A DNA stretch of 64,000 nucleotides from Micropterix aruncella (lineage: Eukaryota > Arthropoda > Insecta > Lepidoptera > Micropterigidae): the NCBI GenBank assembly GCA_944548615.1, contig OX155957.1, positions 4,518,795 through 4,582,794 of the forward strand, written 5' to 3'. Shown piece after piece: positions 22,688-34,673 of this stretch. Numbering within the stretch: the stretch's first letter is position 1; every line of letters starts with the position of its first letter. The position numbers were made by a program, and so were the translations under genes. Below the pieces are notes generated by a model. The model worked only from the letters and a program-made list of their open reading frames with translations. It was not told the origin of the DNA and searched no databases.

Positions 22688-23435
22688 CAGGCGCGAATCT
22701 ATGGGGGGGCGAAGGGGGCGACCGCCCCCCTAACGAGGTTTGAAAAAAAATATCCCGCTACTGGATAATGTCATAAACGACCTCAAAAATCGACTGCCAC
22801 CGAAACCTTAAAGGTTTTTAATAGTATGAGTTCTGGGAGAATACAAGATCTGGAAAGAAAGTTATAGAAGGGAAAAGAGAAATAAACCCGCTTATTCGGA
22901 ACCAAAAAATATTCTAGATGTTCTAGATCTGGACGACCAATTCATCTACCCCGGCATACATCGCCTCATCCTTATCATGGTCTTCTTGCCCGTAAGTGTG
23001 GCGACTGCCGAAAGAAGTTTTTCAACTCTGAGGCGACTAAAAACCTGGCTACGATCCACGATGGTAGAGGATAGGTTAACAGGGTTGGCTCCTGCATATT
23101 TATTTTGATATACCAATAGACAAAGAGAAGATAATTGAAATATTTGCAGAGAAACAACACCGGAAACTGCAATTTGTAATTTAATTCTGTTTTATGCACT
23201 ATTATGTATCATTTAATTTCGTTCATTGTACATTTAGAAGTAAAATAAAAACGTACGAGTGAATTCATTATTTCTTTTCCCTTTTTATAATCCTTAGTTA
23301 CTTAATTACCTATCTTTATTCAGCATATTGGATGTCCTAAATTCACACTATAATTTATTTTAACTATCTATAGACAGAAACCCACCCCACTGTCTGCCCC
23401 CCCCCCCCCAGAAACAAGACGTAGATCCGAGCCTG
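22688..23435 (+). mobile_element. Decayed hAT DNA transposon
   Basis: The termini are CAGGCGCGAATCTA at the left and TAGATCCGAGCCTG at the right; inverted, they match at 12 of 14 positions. The element is flanked by a perfect 8-bp duplication TAATAGCC (22,680-22,687 and 23,436-23,443), the hallmark length for hAT. At 748 bp it is much shorter than an autonomous hAT. It keeps only a broken 3' piece of the transposase. C runs lie inside the right terminus (about 23,397-23,409). Confidence 0.9.
22735..23185 (+). pseudogene. hAT transposase C-terminal (dimerisation) remnant
   Basis: Translation gives NIPLLDNVINDLKNRLPP near 22,750, then after disrupted sequence LPVSVATAERSFSTLRRLK followed by TWLRSTM and EDRLTGLA at about 22,985-23,100, and after a frameshift IPIDKEKIIEIFAEKQHRK. 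The A-T-A-E-R-S-F-S-x-L-(R/K)-x-(L/I)-K block is diagnostic of the hAT C-terminal dimerisation domain. The catalytic part upstream is missing and there are stops and frameshifts, so the remnant is inactive. Confidence 0.88.
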
Positions 23436-23607
23436 TAATAGCCCGACGTTGTAGGCTTCATTCAACGCGAAAAATATAGGAATCGTCATTTACCGGAAAT
23501 TTCATCCTGACAATCAGGGTTTAAAAAATAGTATCTTCTATTTTTTGGTTTAGAATCGCGTAAAATATTAGTGTCGTCGTATTTTTCTGTGTATTTTTAT
23601 CGCCGTG

Positions 23608-23862
23608 GCGTCTTTTGACCCTTAGAGTAGCGGCATAATTTTATGGCAGACCGTGGCAATTTATTGGAATTTCTTGCAATATCGCTGCGCTTGACAAAAA
23701 GTACTATAACTATTGAACTACTATAGCAATCACAAAAATAATAACTGTACAATAATCGCATTGAAAGTTTGTATATAGAATATTGAAATCTCATTTTGTT
23801 AAACAATTAGGTAATTATGAATAAATATGAGAAATTCGAAAAAGTGAAAAAAAAACTCTTCC
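23608..23862 (+). repeat. MITE-like repeat copy (family of 59,566-59,888)
   Basis: Aligns at about 85% by eye with 61,900-62,142: shared CCCTTAGAGTAGCGGCATAA, then GACAAAAAGTACTATAACTA and an A-rich tail with GAATAAATATGAGAAA. The central part also resembles the piggyBac-like MITE at 59,566-59,888. There is no coding capacity, and the right boundary is unclear. Confidence 0.75.
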
Positions 23863-25537
23863 ATATTTGTCTTACGGACAAATATGGAAACCTATTTAGA
23901 AATTGTGAATACTGTAGTGATCTTTATTAGATTTTCTATCAAAAGTAATATTTCGTTTTGCTTATTTACGTACAAAAATATTTAGATATTAGCTCATAAA
24001 AACCAATAAAATTTTTGATGATTTCTCGAAAAAAAATTATGATGGAATTTTAACAGAATTTTGACAATGGAATTTTAACAGAAATATCCGCGAAATGATT
24101 CGCGAAATTATTCTGGCAACCGTTTATGTATCTATGGTAATAATGAGATATTTGGTATGAATTTTAGGATGCGTTCGAATTAGAAAATAATATTACTGTG
24201 CGCTCCGGGAGCAAGCCGCCAATATTGGTCGTTACGTAGTCAACGGTGTTCTGAAGTGCAACCGAATTTGGTACGTAGCTGAAAGGTTATTTAATTATAA
24301 AATATGACACAATTTTATAACTAACTTCATACATGAACTTAAATGGCGGAAACTGCACATTCGAGCTGGGATTGGCTGGATTTATTAATTCAGACACACC
24401 ACTACTTGAAACGGCATTGTGCGCGCCAGTGTTCGCGCTTTTGTCACAGTTCTCCGGGAGACTTTTTCTGGCAGGTAAACTTTGTACGCTGTCGGACTGT
24501 AATCATTTTCCATTTTCGACGACCTTCTGACGCGGAGTTTGGAATAAAGCCGAATCGAAACTCCCGCTGAAAGCTCTATGATAGCGATCGTAATTAAATT
24601 ATGTTTCCAACGTCACTGACATTTTCACAAAACTGTGTTGTAGCAATGGCTTTCATCTGTTTTTATTATGCAATTTCTTTGCTGTTCGTTATTAAAATTA
24701 TCGATAGAAAAAGTGCAAGGTATATTATATATATACGCTAAAAAGAAGTGATAGGAAAAGACGGAAACTAATTTTTTAAAAAATAATACCAAAAAAAAAA
24801 TACAACAAAAAAAAAACTACATCAGATACCCTAAAAAAATCAATCTCAGAGTGTGGGCTACGTTGGTTTTCATTGGATTTGGCCCACAGAAAATCCTTTT
24901 TCCCCCAGAAAAATCCAAAAAGAAACACACGCATATAAAAAAAAGTTCACGTTTAATACACCTGAAGGCATACTTAAATTCCAACTCACCGAACGCTAAC
25001 GTGTTCCGCCACAGATTGGGGGGGGGGGGGGGGTTAATTTCCTTCCAATGTAGGCAAACATCAACGTAAAATTGAAGGTTGAGGTTAGTCACTCACATTC
25101 CGTGATAATTTACTGAACCTTTGCAGTAATTAAAAGCAAAAACGGAGGTCAAACAAAGGTGCCACTATCTGAAGCAAACGAAAGAAATCTGTGAAAATCA
25201 CACCCATCCGCTTCCGACAATATCCCCAAATGAAAGAAAAATGCTTACCAGAATTCAAATTAATAGCCTACATTAAAAAAAAACTCCTTCAACTCGGCAT
25301 TACAACATTTAAAAAAAACGGCTGGCTAAACGCCGCCTTCACTGCCTCCCACATTGAAATTTTGACAGCTGCTGTGTCGCCCATAAAGGGTAGGGTTAGT
25401 GAGGTGTCGCCGCTATTAAACCAAAGAGCGACTCCTGGCAATATTGAATGATAACTGTGCAAGTCTATCTGTCAAAATTTGACATTTACGAAAATTCGCG
25501 AACATGGTATAAACGATTGTCAAAATATGGGAAAAAT
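23863..25537. other. Spacer, no gene recognised
   Basis: No domain found. Low-complexity parts: A runs about 24,770-24,820 and a G run of about 16 at 25,018-25,033. The open frames at 24,333-24,570 and 25,191-25,451 have no recognisable similarity. Confidence 0.5.
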
Positions 25538-26817
25538 ATTATAAATAGGATAGAAAACGAATTTACCGCGTGAAATTTGTAGGACCCGACGTTTCGGTGA
25601 CGTTGCAGCGGTGATTTTGAGGAATTAGCCAAGAAAACCTCCAAAATTAAACCCATTCTCTGGCTTCGCTACGTGGATGATACCTTCTGCATCCTGAAAG
25701 GCAACATTCAAACGGTGAAAGAATTCCTGGGTCATCTAAACTCCATACACCCAAAAATCAGTTTCACCTATGAAGTAGAGAAGGACGGCTCCTTACCATT
25801 TTTGGATGTCAAAGTAACGAGGAGAAGTGACAATACTCTCGGACATACGGTATATCGGAAGCCCACACATACGGACAGATATTTGCATGCAAGCTCACAC
25901 CATCATCCCTACCATCTACGTTCAGTGCAAACGTCGCTCGTGAATCGAGCACGCGATCTATGCGACACTGAGCATTATCCGAAGGAGATGGAACATGTCA
26001 ATGATGTCCTTAGGAAAAATGGATACGGAAAATATCACGAGACACGCACACGATCTAATACGGACGAAACTCAAAAACCGAGCAGATCAAGAGCATTCTT
26101 ACCATACGTCAAGGGCGTGACTGATCGAATAAGTAAGATGCTAAACAGATTCGATATAAAAACGATCTTCAAACCGACCCAAAATATAGCTCGATTTTTG
26201 AGGCCTGTAAAGGATGTAATACCACTGCAAACCCCGGGTGTGTATAAAGTCGAATGCAGCTGCGGTCTAGCCTACGTTGGACAAACGAAACGGCCCATAG
26301 CCACGCGACTGACAGAACACATCAAAGCTGTTAAAAACGTTCAGCTAGAAAAATCGGCGATCTGCGAACATATATTGGATAGCGGAAGTAACCACTGGAT
26401 GCAGTTTCAAAATCCCATTGTTCTATCCAAGGAACAATTCTACTTTCCTCGCATGATCCGGGAAGCCATTGAAATAAGAAGAACTCCGAACTTCAATAGA
26501 GATGACGGCTACAAACTCTCTTCTACGTGGAACTCTCTTCTTAAAATGTTCCCGCCGCCGAACGCCGAACGCAAAGACGTAAAACAGGATACAGTGAGTG
26601 TTGTGTGCAAGACGGATTTTTAAAATTCCCGCGCTCCGAGCCCGGCCCGCCACTACCGTTATAACCTACGCAGTGGCGGCAGCGGTTTGCGGCCTATCCG
26701 CAAAACAACGGACTGACAGCTCTTCAGTCTACCCTAGACAACGGCGGCTGCAACGTCACCGAAACGTCGGGTTCTACAAATTTCACGCGGTAAATTCGTT
26801 TCTATCCTATTTATAAT
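25538..26817 (+). mobile_element. PLE-B, Penelope-like element between inverted terminal repeats
   Basis: The left terminus (25,538-25,609) and right terminus (26,747-26,817) are near-perfect inverted repeats of about 71 bp, differing by one A and one substitution. The core block GACGTTTCGGTGACGTTGCAGC on the left is mirrored on the right. Between them lies a 5'-truncated RT/GIY-YIG ORF. The terminus family recurs at 48,861-49,018. The orientation matches PLEs whose pseudo-LTR is inverted at the 5' end. It is unrelated in sequence to PLE-A. Confidence 0.88.
25613..26623 (+). pseudogene. PLE-B RT (C-terminal part) and GIY-YIG endonuclease, 5'-truncated
   Basis: The frame opens right after the left inverted repeat and reads KIKPILWLRYVDDTFCIL, so the RT starts just before motif C (YVDD); fingers and motifs A and B are missing. 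It continues with SLPFLDVKVTRR and YRKPTHTDRYLHASSHHHP, the typical PLE RT end. A GIY-YIG domain follows: GVYKVECSCGLAYVGQTKRP, then R and EH, with a probable catalytic Glu in IREAIEIRR. The frame is open to the stop at 26,621-26,623. It has no start codon of its own before motif C and cannot make a working polymerase. It fits the Penelope/Poseidon-type branch better than the CxxxxCxxC type of PLE-A. Confidence 0.88.
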
Positions 26818-29800
26818 GTCAAACAACCGCGATAGTCTTCAATTTTATGTTATGGGAAAAATGCACGGAAAACATCGAAAAACCACCAGGAAACATTAAA
26901 AAACACCGGGAAACCATGAAAAACAGGTTCGGCGAACATAATCTTCGCACAGGCGCGAAAACAAACAACAAAATATGCGGTTTTTGTTACAACATCAATA
27001 AATATATGTATCTGTATATCCACTATACGACCTATCTATATTTATATTTATATCTATATACATAGACATATACCATCGCCTAACTTCTTCTTCCTAATCA
27101 TTTTCAATTCCCTACCTCTCCCGTCGATTTTCTATATTAATTTTATATTTAATGTAAATTTAGTTTATTTTATAATTAATTTTTAAGTGAATATGCTGAA
27201 ATCTGTTCAATATGTTACTTTCGTAGGAAACGATTATCGGCGTAATGTTTTTTTTTTTTTCTTCTACAATATGTTTATGCACATGTATGTATATTGTATG
27301 CGCTGTATGTTTCCAGAAATAAAAATAAAAAAAAATTAAAAAAAAATACATGTGGCACTCGGGGACTGCCGCGCTAAAGCTATTGCATAGCATTTTTAAC
27401 AACTTATGCAATTATAATTATTTATTTATTTTATTTTTTCTCTATCGGAAAACATTGAAATTATTCCGAATCATTTGCGGTTGCGGTAGTAAATGATTCA
27501 GAATAATTTAAACGTCTTCCGATAGAGCGCCGTGCACGAATTTTATTCTATAAAGCAAAAAACGGATATTATTCTTTGACTATTCGAATTTCAAATTTTC
27601 AAACACGAAAAAGCACAAGTTTTCGACAAACCAGGTTACTCCAGCCGGAATTTTAAATTTTCAAACTCAAAAAAGCTCTACAAATCTCTCACCAGTGGCT
27701 CAAAATAGCTGTTGTACACGCAGCAGCCACACCACGGTAAACCACGTCGGCTCGTGGACTAAACCTGGTCGAGGGGGGCCTGCACGCTTCGGCGGACAGG
27801 TCTGATTGCGGATACCTCCTGCATAGTGTACGAAGACTGGCCCGGCGAAGAAGGCAACTCGACAGCTGATAAGCGACGGATGTTGGCGGAAGCGGCGGGA
27901 CAGCACGGCATCGTGGAAGGCCTAGGGCGTCCGGTTGAGGGCTAAAAACCGGCGGCCAGAAACTGCATCCCTCTTTCCTCCAATCGTGGCGGATCTCCGC
28001 TCCATTGGCGCACGGATTGCAGGACGAGAGAGTGAGTCTGCACCAGCGCAACCGCTTACTCACTATAAATCATTCACGCGCAGATGACCTCTAGTTTTTG
28101 AATATCGGACCGGACTTGTACCCAAGATCTGCGGCGATAGTGCACTGGTGGTGGGGTCGTGACTTCTTCAAAAACAAACTGGGATTCACGAGTCACTTTC
28201 GCGCGCATATTCGAAGAAGTCCTGTCAACGAAGAGGTCGCCGTCGTCGGATCACGACGAGGAGGACATCATCATCATTCGAAAAAAAATTAATATAAACA
28301 AAATCTAAAATATTCAAGGCTAAGAATATTAGGAAAATGTTCTTGTTCAAGATATATTTTTTTCGAATCGTAAGCAGTACTCTTTTAGACGTAATTATCA
28401 GTTTAAAATCATTAATTTTCGTTAAGAAATGTCTTCATTCGGTCGCCGCGCTGGCCAGGCCCGCGATAAAAGCTATGCAATAGCTTAACAATCCCCAGGA
28501 TTTCGTAATTACCTTTGATTTTTAAATAGGAAGGCTTAAAGAAGTTGGGCCAAAGTTCCGTAAGATGTCGTAGAGATTCTACCGGCTATAGAAACACAAT
28601 ATAAACATATCGCCATCGAGCCTCGTGAACATATATATCGCTTACGAGTCTTACGAAGATACGTTGCACCGCCTACATAGGTATATTGTCTCTCGAGGAT
28701 CGGCTTGTCGTCTCTCATATGGCGCTGCTGCATGATACCGTCAATGGACCGTATCTGGTTGCAAGTGTCCGTCAAGGGTGCCTCAGCGAGTGACTCGAGC
28801 CACCCAGCTATTTGACCAACCGAGACGCCGAGCGAATTACACCAGTATTTTCGTATCGCACAGATTGCCTCGTGCCTATAACGTGAAATTCGCTAATCAG
28901 CATATTTTCAGCTGCACTAAAAGCAGATTCAAAACAGCAGTTCGATTAAATTAAATAGTGTATAGAGACTCTATGGAAATGAATATTTTATATTGTAATT
29001 ATTTTATACCCTCTTAGATTATTTAAAAAATATTTAAAAGTCGTAGTATTTTTTAAAAATATTTATTATTTATTTTAAAATTTTTACTCACTCAAGTTTT
29101 TTTATTGGAATAGTGTAAATTGTAAACGGTATTAGTGTTAAGGCCCGATTCCATTACACGCAATTAATAAAGTTACATACTGTGATTTACCATGAATTGA
29201 TTAAATTAAATAAATAATCAAAAAACAAAGGTAAACACCGCTCAAAGATTTCCTATTCATCAACTTGCAAAATTCGATACTATAGACAAATTTTGATTCC
29301 TATTTTTGATGTCAGTTTAAGAGGCCGTGGCGGCCGTGGCAGCCAAAAGCTATATGAAGCATAACTTTGTGACCTGGTTGTGAGAACACGAAAAAGAATT
29401 TTAATACAGTTAAACCGGATTTTAAAAACCCGGTCCTTAAACTATCATTTCGCCTAAACGAAATTGGTAAATTATTTCCATATTGATTGTAAATTTTCTT
29501 TATTCTGTTACTGTTTTCCAAAAAAATAAAAACGAGCGAGATCTGTCTTCATTTTTTGAAAAACCTAGAGATTATTCTCAATATTAAAAAATACTATTTA
29601 CACCAGCGTATGGTCTATTTGCATAGTACCAAGACAGTTTTTGGAACTTCCATACAAAAAATATAAGAAAAAAATGTTTGAAATTACGTAATTTCCAGAA
29701 ATGTTATGGCCAAACATTATTTTTTTCTATTTTTTAAAGATACTTTTGAGTGATATAAAAAATAACACAGTGATCTTGAGTTATTTTATTATTGTAATCT

Positions 29801-30093
29801 ATTTTTTACTTTATAAAAAACTATTCATTATATTATATTATAATTATATTATAATTGAAAAGCCAAATCGACTTTATTAGACGACGCGCGAAACCGAAAT
29901 CGTCATTCGTAATTGGCCACTGCCAACGGTGGGACGTATTCACTTGTCGCCGCGGTATACCTATACATCTTTATGTATATATCGAAAGCGGGCGGGCGCG
30001 TGGCATTTCAAAAATACCTAAATTTTTAGTGGCGTCAAATCGGAAGGGAGCCTTTACAACTTAGATTTTTTTCGAATATAATAGTATTTTGAT
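26818..30093. other. Long spacer, no gene supported
   Basis: AT-rich DNA with short TA-type repeats (27,000-27,065), an 86-bp palindrome (27,441-27,526) and a GC-rich part (about 27,700-28,290). The 124-codon minus frame at 27,689-28,063 lies in that GC-rich part and has no recognisable domain. No element ends were seen. Confidence 0.5.
27441..27526. repeat. 86-bp imperfect palindrome
   Basis: The arms begin TCTATCGGAA (27,441) and end TTCCGATAGA (27,526), with further pairing of AAATTATTC-x-GAATCATTT against AAATGATTC-x-GAATAATTT around a G-rich 14-nt loop. It could be a very small foldback element. Confidence 0.85.
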
Positions 30094-31140
30094 ATTTATT
30101 TATTTATTTATTTATTTATTTTAAGGAAAACCAACAGCCATATAAAATATTAAATAACAACTTAAATAATAAATGATAGCCAATAACAGGTTCTCACATA
30201 TAGAAACAGTTTAGAGAATATGGAATTGCCAGCAAAAACGCTTGGCAGGGTCCGGTACTATAAATTTACAAAACGCAAATAAAAATTAAGCAAAAACAAA
30301 AGGGACAAGAAGGCAAAAAAACAATATCGAGAAATCGAATACAAAACAATAATAACAATAAAGAAAAGCAGAAGAGTAGGTACTAAAAGAAATTGTTGCT
30401 GAGGATACGTCTCGCTGATACAACACTAGTGCTAAATAGATCGATATCAACGTCGCCGCAAATCAGTTTATTGAGGTTGTTACTCGCACGCCACATATAG
30501 GTGTTTTGCATGTAATTAGATGTAACAACAGGTAGCCGAATTGGGATGGTGTGTCTCATGGATTTAACCGGGGCATTAAAAGATAGGTATGATAAAAGTT
30601 CGGTACAATCTAAAGAACCTTGGGCAATTTTTTGCAAAAAAGTGAGGTCACCGATTTCTCGCCGTTTTGCCAGTGGAAGCAGGTGGTGTTTTTTACATAA
30701 TTTGACATAGTCGTCTAAACTGTATTTGTCTTTGGTACGGAAACATAAGTATTTAAGGAACTTCCTTTGGATGCCCTCGATGCGATTGGAGTATTTAAAG
30801 TACATAGGGTTCCATATTTGAGATGCATATTCCAGGTTGCTACGTACCAGAGTAGAGTAAAGAATTTTAAGAGTTTTAATGGATATAAAATCATTGGTAC
30901 TGCGCATAACGAATCCAAGAGCTCTGGAAGCCTTTTTAACTATTTTGTCTACATGAGTGTCGAAGAGCAGCTTGGAGTCGTGGTACACACCGAGGTCACG
31001 AATGAGTCCCTTTGTAACTTGGTACCTTTTAGGACATAGTCGTGTAATACAATATTTCGCTTTCGAGTAAAAGTGACCACACTACATTTGGATGGATTTA
31101 AATCTAAGTGGTTCCAGGTACAATAGCGCTCGAGGCATAT
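30094..31140 (-). mobile_element. 5'-truncated LINE with TAAA tail
   Basis: On the minus strand the element ends at 30,094-30,121 in (TAAA)n after a 260-bp 3' UTR. The coding remnant extends back to about 31,140, where homology fades. Confidence 0.8.
30383..31140 (-). pseudogene. LINE ORF2 C-terminal fragment
   Basis: The start reads HLDLNPSKCSVVTFTRKRN in one frame. After a frameshift near 31,020 it continues LIRDLGVYHDSKLLFDTHVD, then VRSNLEYASQIWNP, RIEGIQRKFLKYLCFR and a basic tail, stop at 30,383. This order (post-motif C, LGV-x-x-D-SKL, LEYAS-x-(I/V)-WNP) is typical of the RT thumb/connection region of insect LINEs. RT catalytic motifs are upstream and missing. The 201-codon frame starting at 30,988 is therefore a fragment, not a gene. 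Confidence 0.85.
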
Positions 31141-33566
31141 TCACGATATATTCACTAACACTGATCATAAAGTCACTCTTCATTAGTTTCGTATTTTTTT
31201 TCAGAATTTTAGAAAACGTATTTGCTCTGTAATCGAAGTTTTAATTAGAAAATGGCAGATATACTATTGAGCCCCAGAAACTGTCACCTTCATGCATTTT
31301 AAGTAATGTATTCATTCCGCCTGGGCTCTTTAAACGAGTGATAGACCATGTCCTATCCCTTCTTAATTCCTTTAATTCTATTCTACTATGTTTCATTCCC
31401 TTCATTTATTAAGTGCGCACCTGAGTAAACTATTTATTAGTGTAAGAATAATATATACGGTCAAAATTCAGTCGGTAATGCGTGCGTGTTCGCAACACCC
31501 TGTGATTTCTCGCCTTGTCCGTGGCTGAGAAAATGTAATAAAGTCTTTCTCGCGAGTGCCGCGTACTTCGGGAAGCATCATCAGGACCTGCACCGGCGTC
31601 TGTGGTAGCTACCCATCAGCTGAGCAGCCAAGAAAGGAAAGGAAGAAATGGTTTTTAAATATGTTAAAAATATGTTAAAATTACTTCATTTCGATCTCCT
31701 GTCTTAATCTACATTTGGCTGTCCATCTATTTACCAGCCCTTCTTTTTCATTCTCAAAATACAGTGAACCACCTGAGGTTCAGGATATTGACAAGAACAA
31801 GGTAATAGCTAATATAATTCAATTGTGAAAGTACACTGAAAGCGAATACATTCATATGGAATCGGCATGAGGATCTTTATATGACTGTGTTGGAAAAAAA
31901 ATGCTTGTTAATTTTCATATATTTTAAGTATGTCATAAGAATATTATCCCTATTTATATCCTACTATATTTTTGAAGTTGCTTAGAGAAATTCTGACCAT
32001 GGCCTACGTTTATAAATTGATCCGGGGAAGAGTTGATAACCCTAGTATGGCAGCGAAGGTTTGTCTCTTTGTTCCGGATAATTATAACAGACCTCGGGAA
32101 CCAATCTAAGTCGATGGCCTCTGCCCAGGCACAGTATACCACCCAGTAGCTTTACTCTCGAGCTACAAGGCAATGCGGAAAGAGGGTTCGAGGCATGTGC
32201 GCAGAGGGGTTCGTCACGACGAACGCGAACGATACGCATTACGGGCAGGTAATGGCTGCCGAGCTTTTCAAGTGTTCGGATATCTGCGTAGGCCGAGTAG
32301 CAAAACATCTGGCGACCATATCCGAGCCCTTACGACTCGTGACGTATTCGCTTTGATTTTAATTTTGTTCTAAGAGAAGCTACTGTCTGGTATACTGTGG
32401 CTCAGGCGTGCCTTGCCGCTTGCGACACATATATGCGCTAAATTCGACAGCGTCAGACCTGAATATTTTTACAGCGAACCATCATATCTTCAAGGTATCG
32501 GCATTGAGCTACTTGTTTTTTGTCAGAATAAGATAGAATGTTTTTACCACAGCCATACTAAAATAGACCATGCGACCAGCCTGAGAAATCGATACAGGAA
32601 TAGTAAGAGGAAGCTGCATATGGTCCCGTTCTATCCTTGTTTAGTCGCGCATACGCAGGACACGCGTAAATATATTCAGAGTGCACACTTATTATACTCA
32701 ATTAAAATATGATAAATGCGCATACGCGACTAGACAAGAAAAGAGGGAGGTCATGTGCAGCTATATCTTTGTATTCCGCTGTCGCATTCACTCACAGTCC
32801 ACCTTCGTACTCCCGCGGTCTATTCTAGTATTAGTATGGTTTTTACTCTATATATTCTGTTTTTTTCCTATTCTTAATGCCTGTACTTGCACATTTAATA
32901 CTTATTTTAAAAATATTGTATATTTTATTACAATAGCTTTAATATTTACATATATTTATGTTTATATTACATATCGACGGATTGTTCTTACTGGATTGAT
33001 TTGTTATGATATGAAATAATTAATTAAATAAATAGCTACATCCCTTTGTCTATCACCCTTTTACGCTTTCGTTTCACGACTAATGATATTATAGTAATTT
33101 ATTTACTCGCTATTAATTAAGCGAACCTCGCATCTGTAATGCAGATAATCGCGTTGTCCTGCGGCGGAGTTTTCCGGCTTTGCCATAATTTCCCCTTCAG
33201 AGAGCAAAATTTTGGAAAGTCGCCTCTGCGTCGCCTTCTCATTAGGTAAAAAGCCGCCCGGCCGCGGTCGCATCTCGACTATACAATCTCTAATTCTATT
33301 ACGACCAACTTGAAATACTACCGCCCTAGACGTGAATAATGTCACCGAGCTAGATCAGAGAGAGAGAGAGAGAGCTTCGGCATTACTCTTAATTTTTCCG
33401 GGTGGAAAATTTCCACACCGAAGTCCTCCGTCGAAAAAGCATCAGCGCTTCTTTTAAACTGTCTTTCCTCTTTGTGAGATTTCTTGAGGGTTTCGCGGAA
33501 TGTAGAGATACTGATTTATTTTATTCCAATCACTGTAATATTATACCTACCAAGGCCCAATCCTAT
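31141..33566. other. Spacer, no gene recognised
   Basis: Mixed composition with a (GA)n run at about 33,356-33,375. The part 31,440-31,640 has AATAAAG and GC-rich sequence that could be LTR-like, but no partner copy is present. Short open frames at 32,173-32,712 and elsewhere match nothing I know. Confidence 0.5.
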
Positions 33567-34673
33567 AGTGACCTATCCAAGGCCTTTGATTGCGTCGATC
33601 ACCTTATTTTGCTTCAGAAGCTCGAGCACTACGGCATTAGAGATACAGTTCTAAGCCTAATACAATCCTACCTACAAGGACGGACGCAAGTCATTAAAGT
33701 CCAAAACAGCTTGAGCGATCACCAAAAAACTACTAAAGGGGTACCTCAAGTTTCCATTCTGGGACCATTTCTTTTTCTTGTATACATCAATGATATACCA
33801 GAATGCGTGTTATCTGATAACGATGAAATTGTACTGTACGCAGATGATACCTCACTAATTTTCAGCGATGCAAATCATGAACAACTAGTTAAGCGAATTG
33901 AATTTACCATGGAAAAACTTGGTACTTGGTTCCAATTAAATCAGTTGTCTCTTAATGCATCTAAATCAAACTCCATCAATTTCTCTCTTCGGCCGTCCCA
34001 AAATAATATCTTCAGTATTAGATATGGTGATAAAGTATTAGAAAATGTTGATCATACGAAATTTCTAGGCATTCATATTGATAGCAATCTGCAATGGTCG
34101 ACTCACCTAGAAGAACTGAGCAAAAAATTAAGTAATGCCACATTTGCCATAAAAAAAATCAAATTGTTATGTGGCTTTGAAGCTTCCAAATCTGTCTACT
34201 TTGCCTATTTCCATTCCCTATTAAGTTATGGCCTCATGTTCTGGGGAATGGCGGCAAATGTTATAAGGATCTTTCGCCTACAAAAACGAGCGATTAGAAA
34301 TCTGTTCTCAATATCTTCGCTAACATCTTGCAAGCAGTACTTCATCGAATCTGGTATCATGACTTTGTACGCCGCGTATATATACCAAAACATCATGTAT
34401 ACGAGAAAAAATATCGAGACTACCTCAACTAACTCAAATATTCATTCGCATAATACGCGAAATAAAGAGGACTTGCGTCATTTTAAGGTGCGTCTGAGTA
34501 AGGTTCGGAATAGCTTTCTCTGCCAATCTTACTTATTCTACAACAAACTTCCATTACACATCAGGGGCCTTGGGGAGGTTCACTTTAAGAAAAAGGTACA
34601 GGGTATTTTGACTAAAAACCCCATTTATAACATTGAGGATTTCGACAATATCAATTTTTCGCAGCTCTATTGA
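33567..34673 (+). pseudogene. 5'-truncated LINE reverse transcriptase
   Basis: The frame is open from 33,402, but LINE similarity begins only at SDLSKAFDCVDHLILLQKL (motif A) near 33,567; the first ~55 codons are foreign flank. Motif B reads KGVPQVSILGPFLFLVYIND, where the normally invariant Gly after PQ is Val. Motif C is LYADDT. Thumb blocks follow: FLGIHIDSNLQWSTHLEELS and LLSYGLMFWG. The stop is at 34,671-34,673. The long uninterrupted frame shows a fairly young insertion, but the missing endonuclease and the PQG-to-PQV change make it non-functional. The following AT-rich part to about 35,040 is probably its 3' UTR. Confidence 0.85.

Noticed and set aside
27689..28063. 124-codon GC-rich minus frame as a host gene
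   Set aside because: No domain, overlapping frames are equally open, and openness is expected in GC-rich DNA.
31440..31640. Possible solo LTR with AATAAAG
   Set aside because: No TG...CA ends with duplication and no partner copy could be identified.
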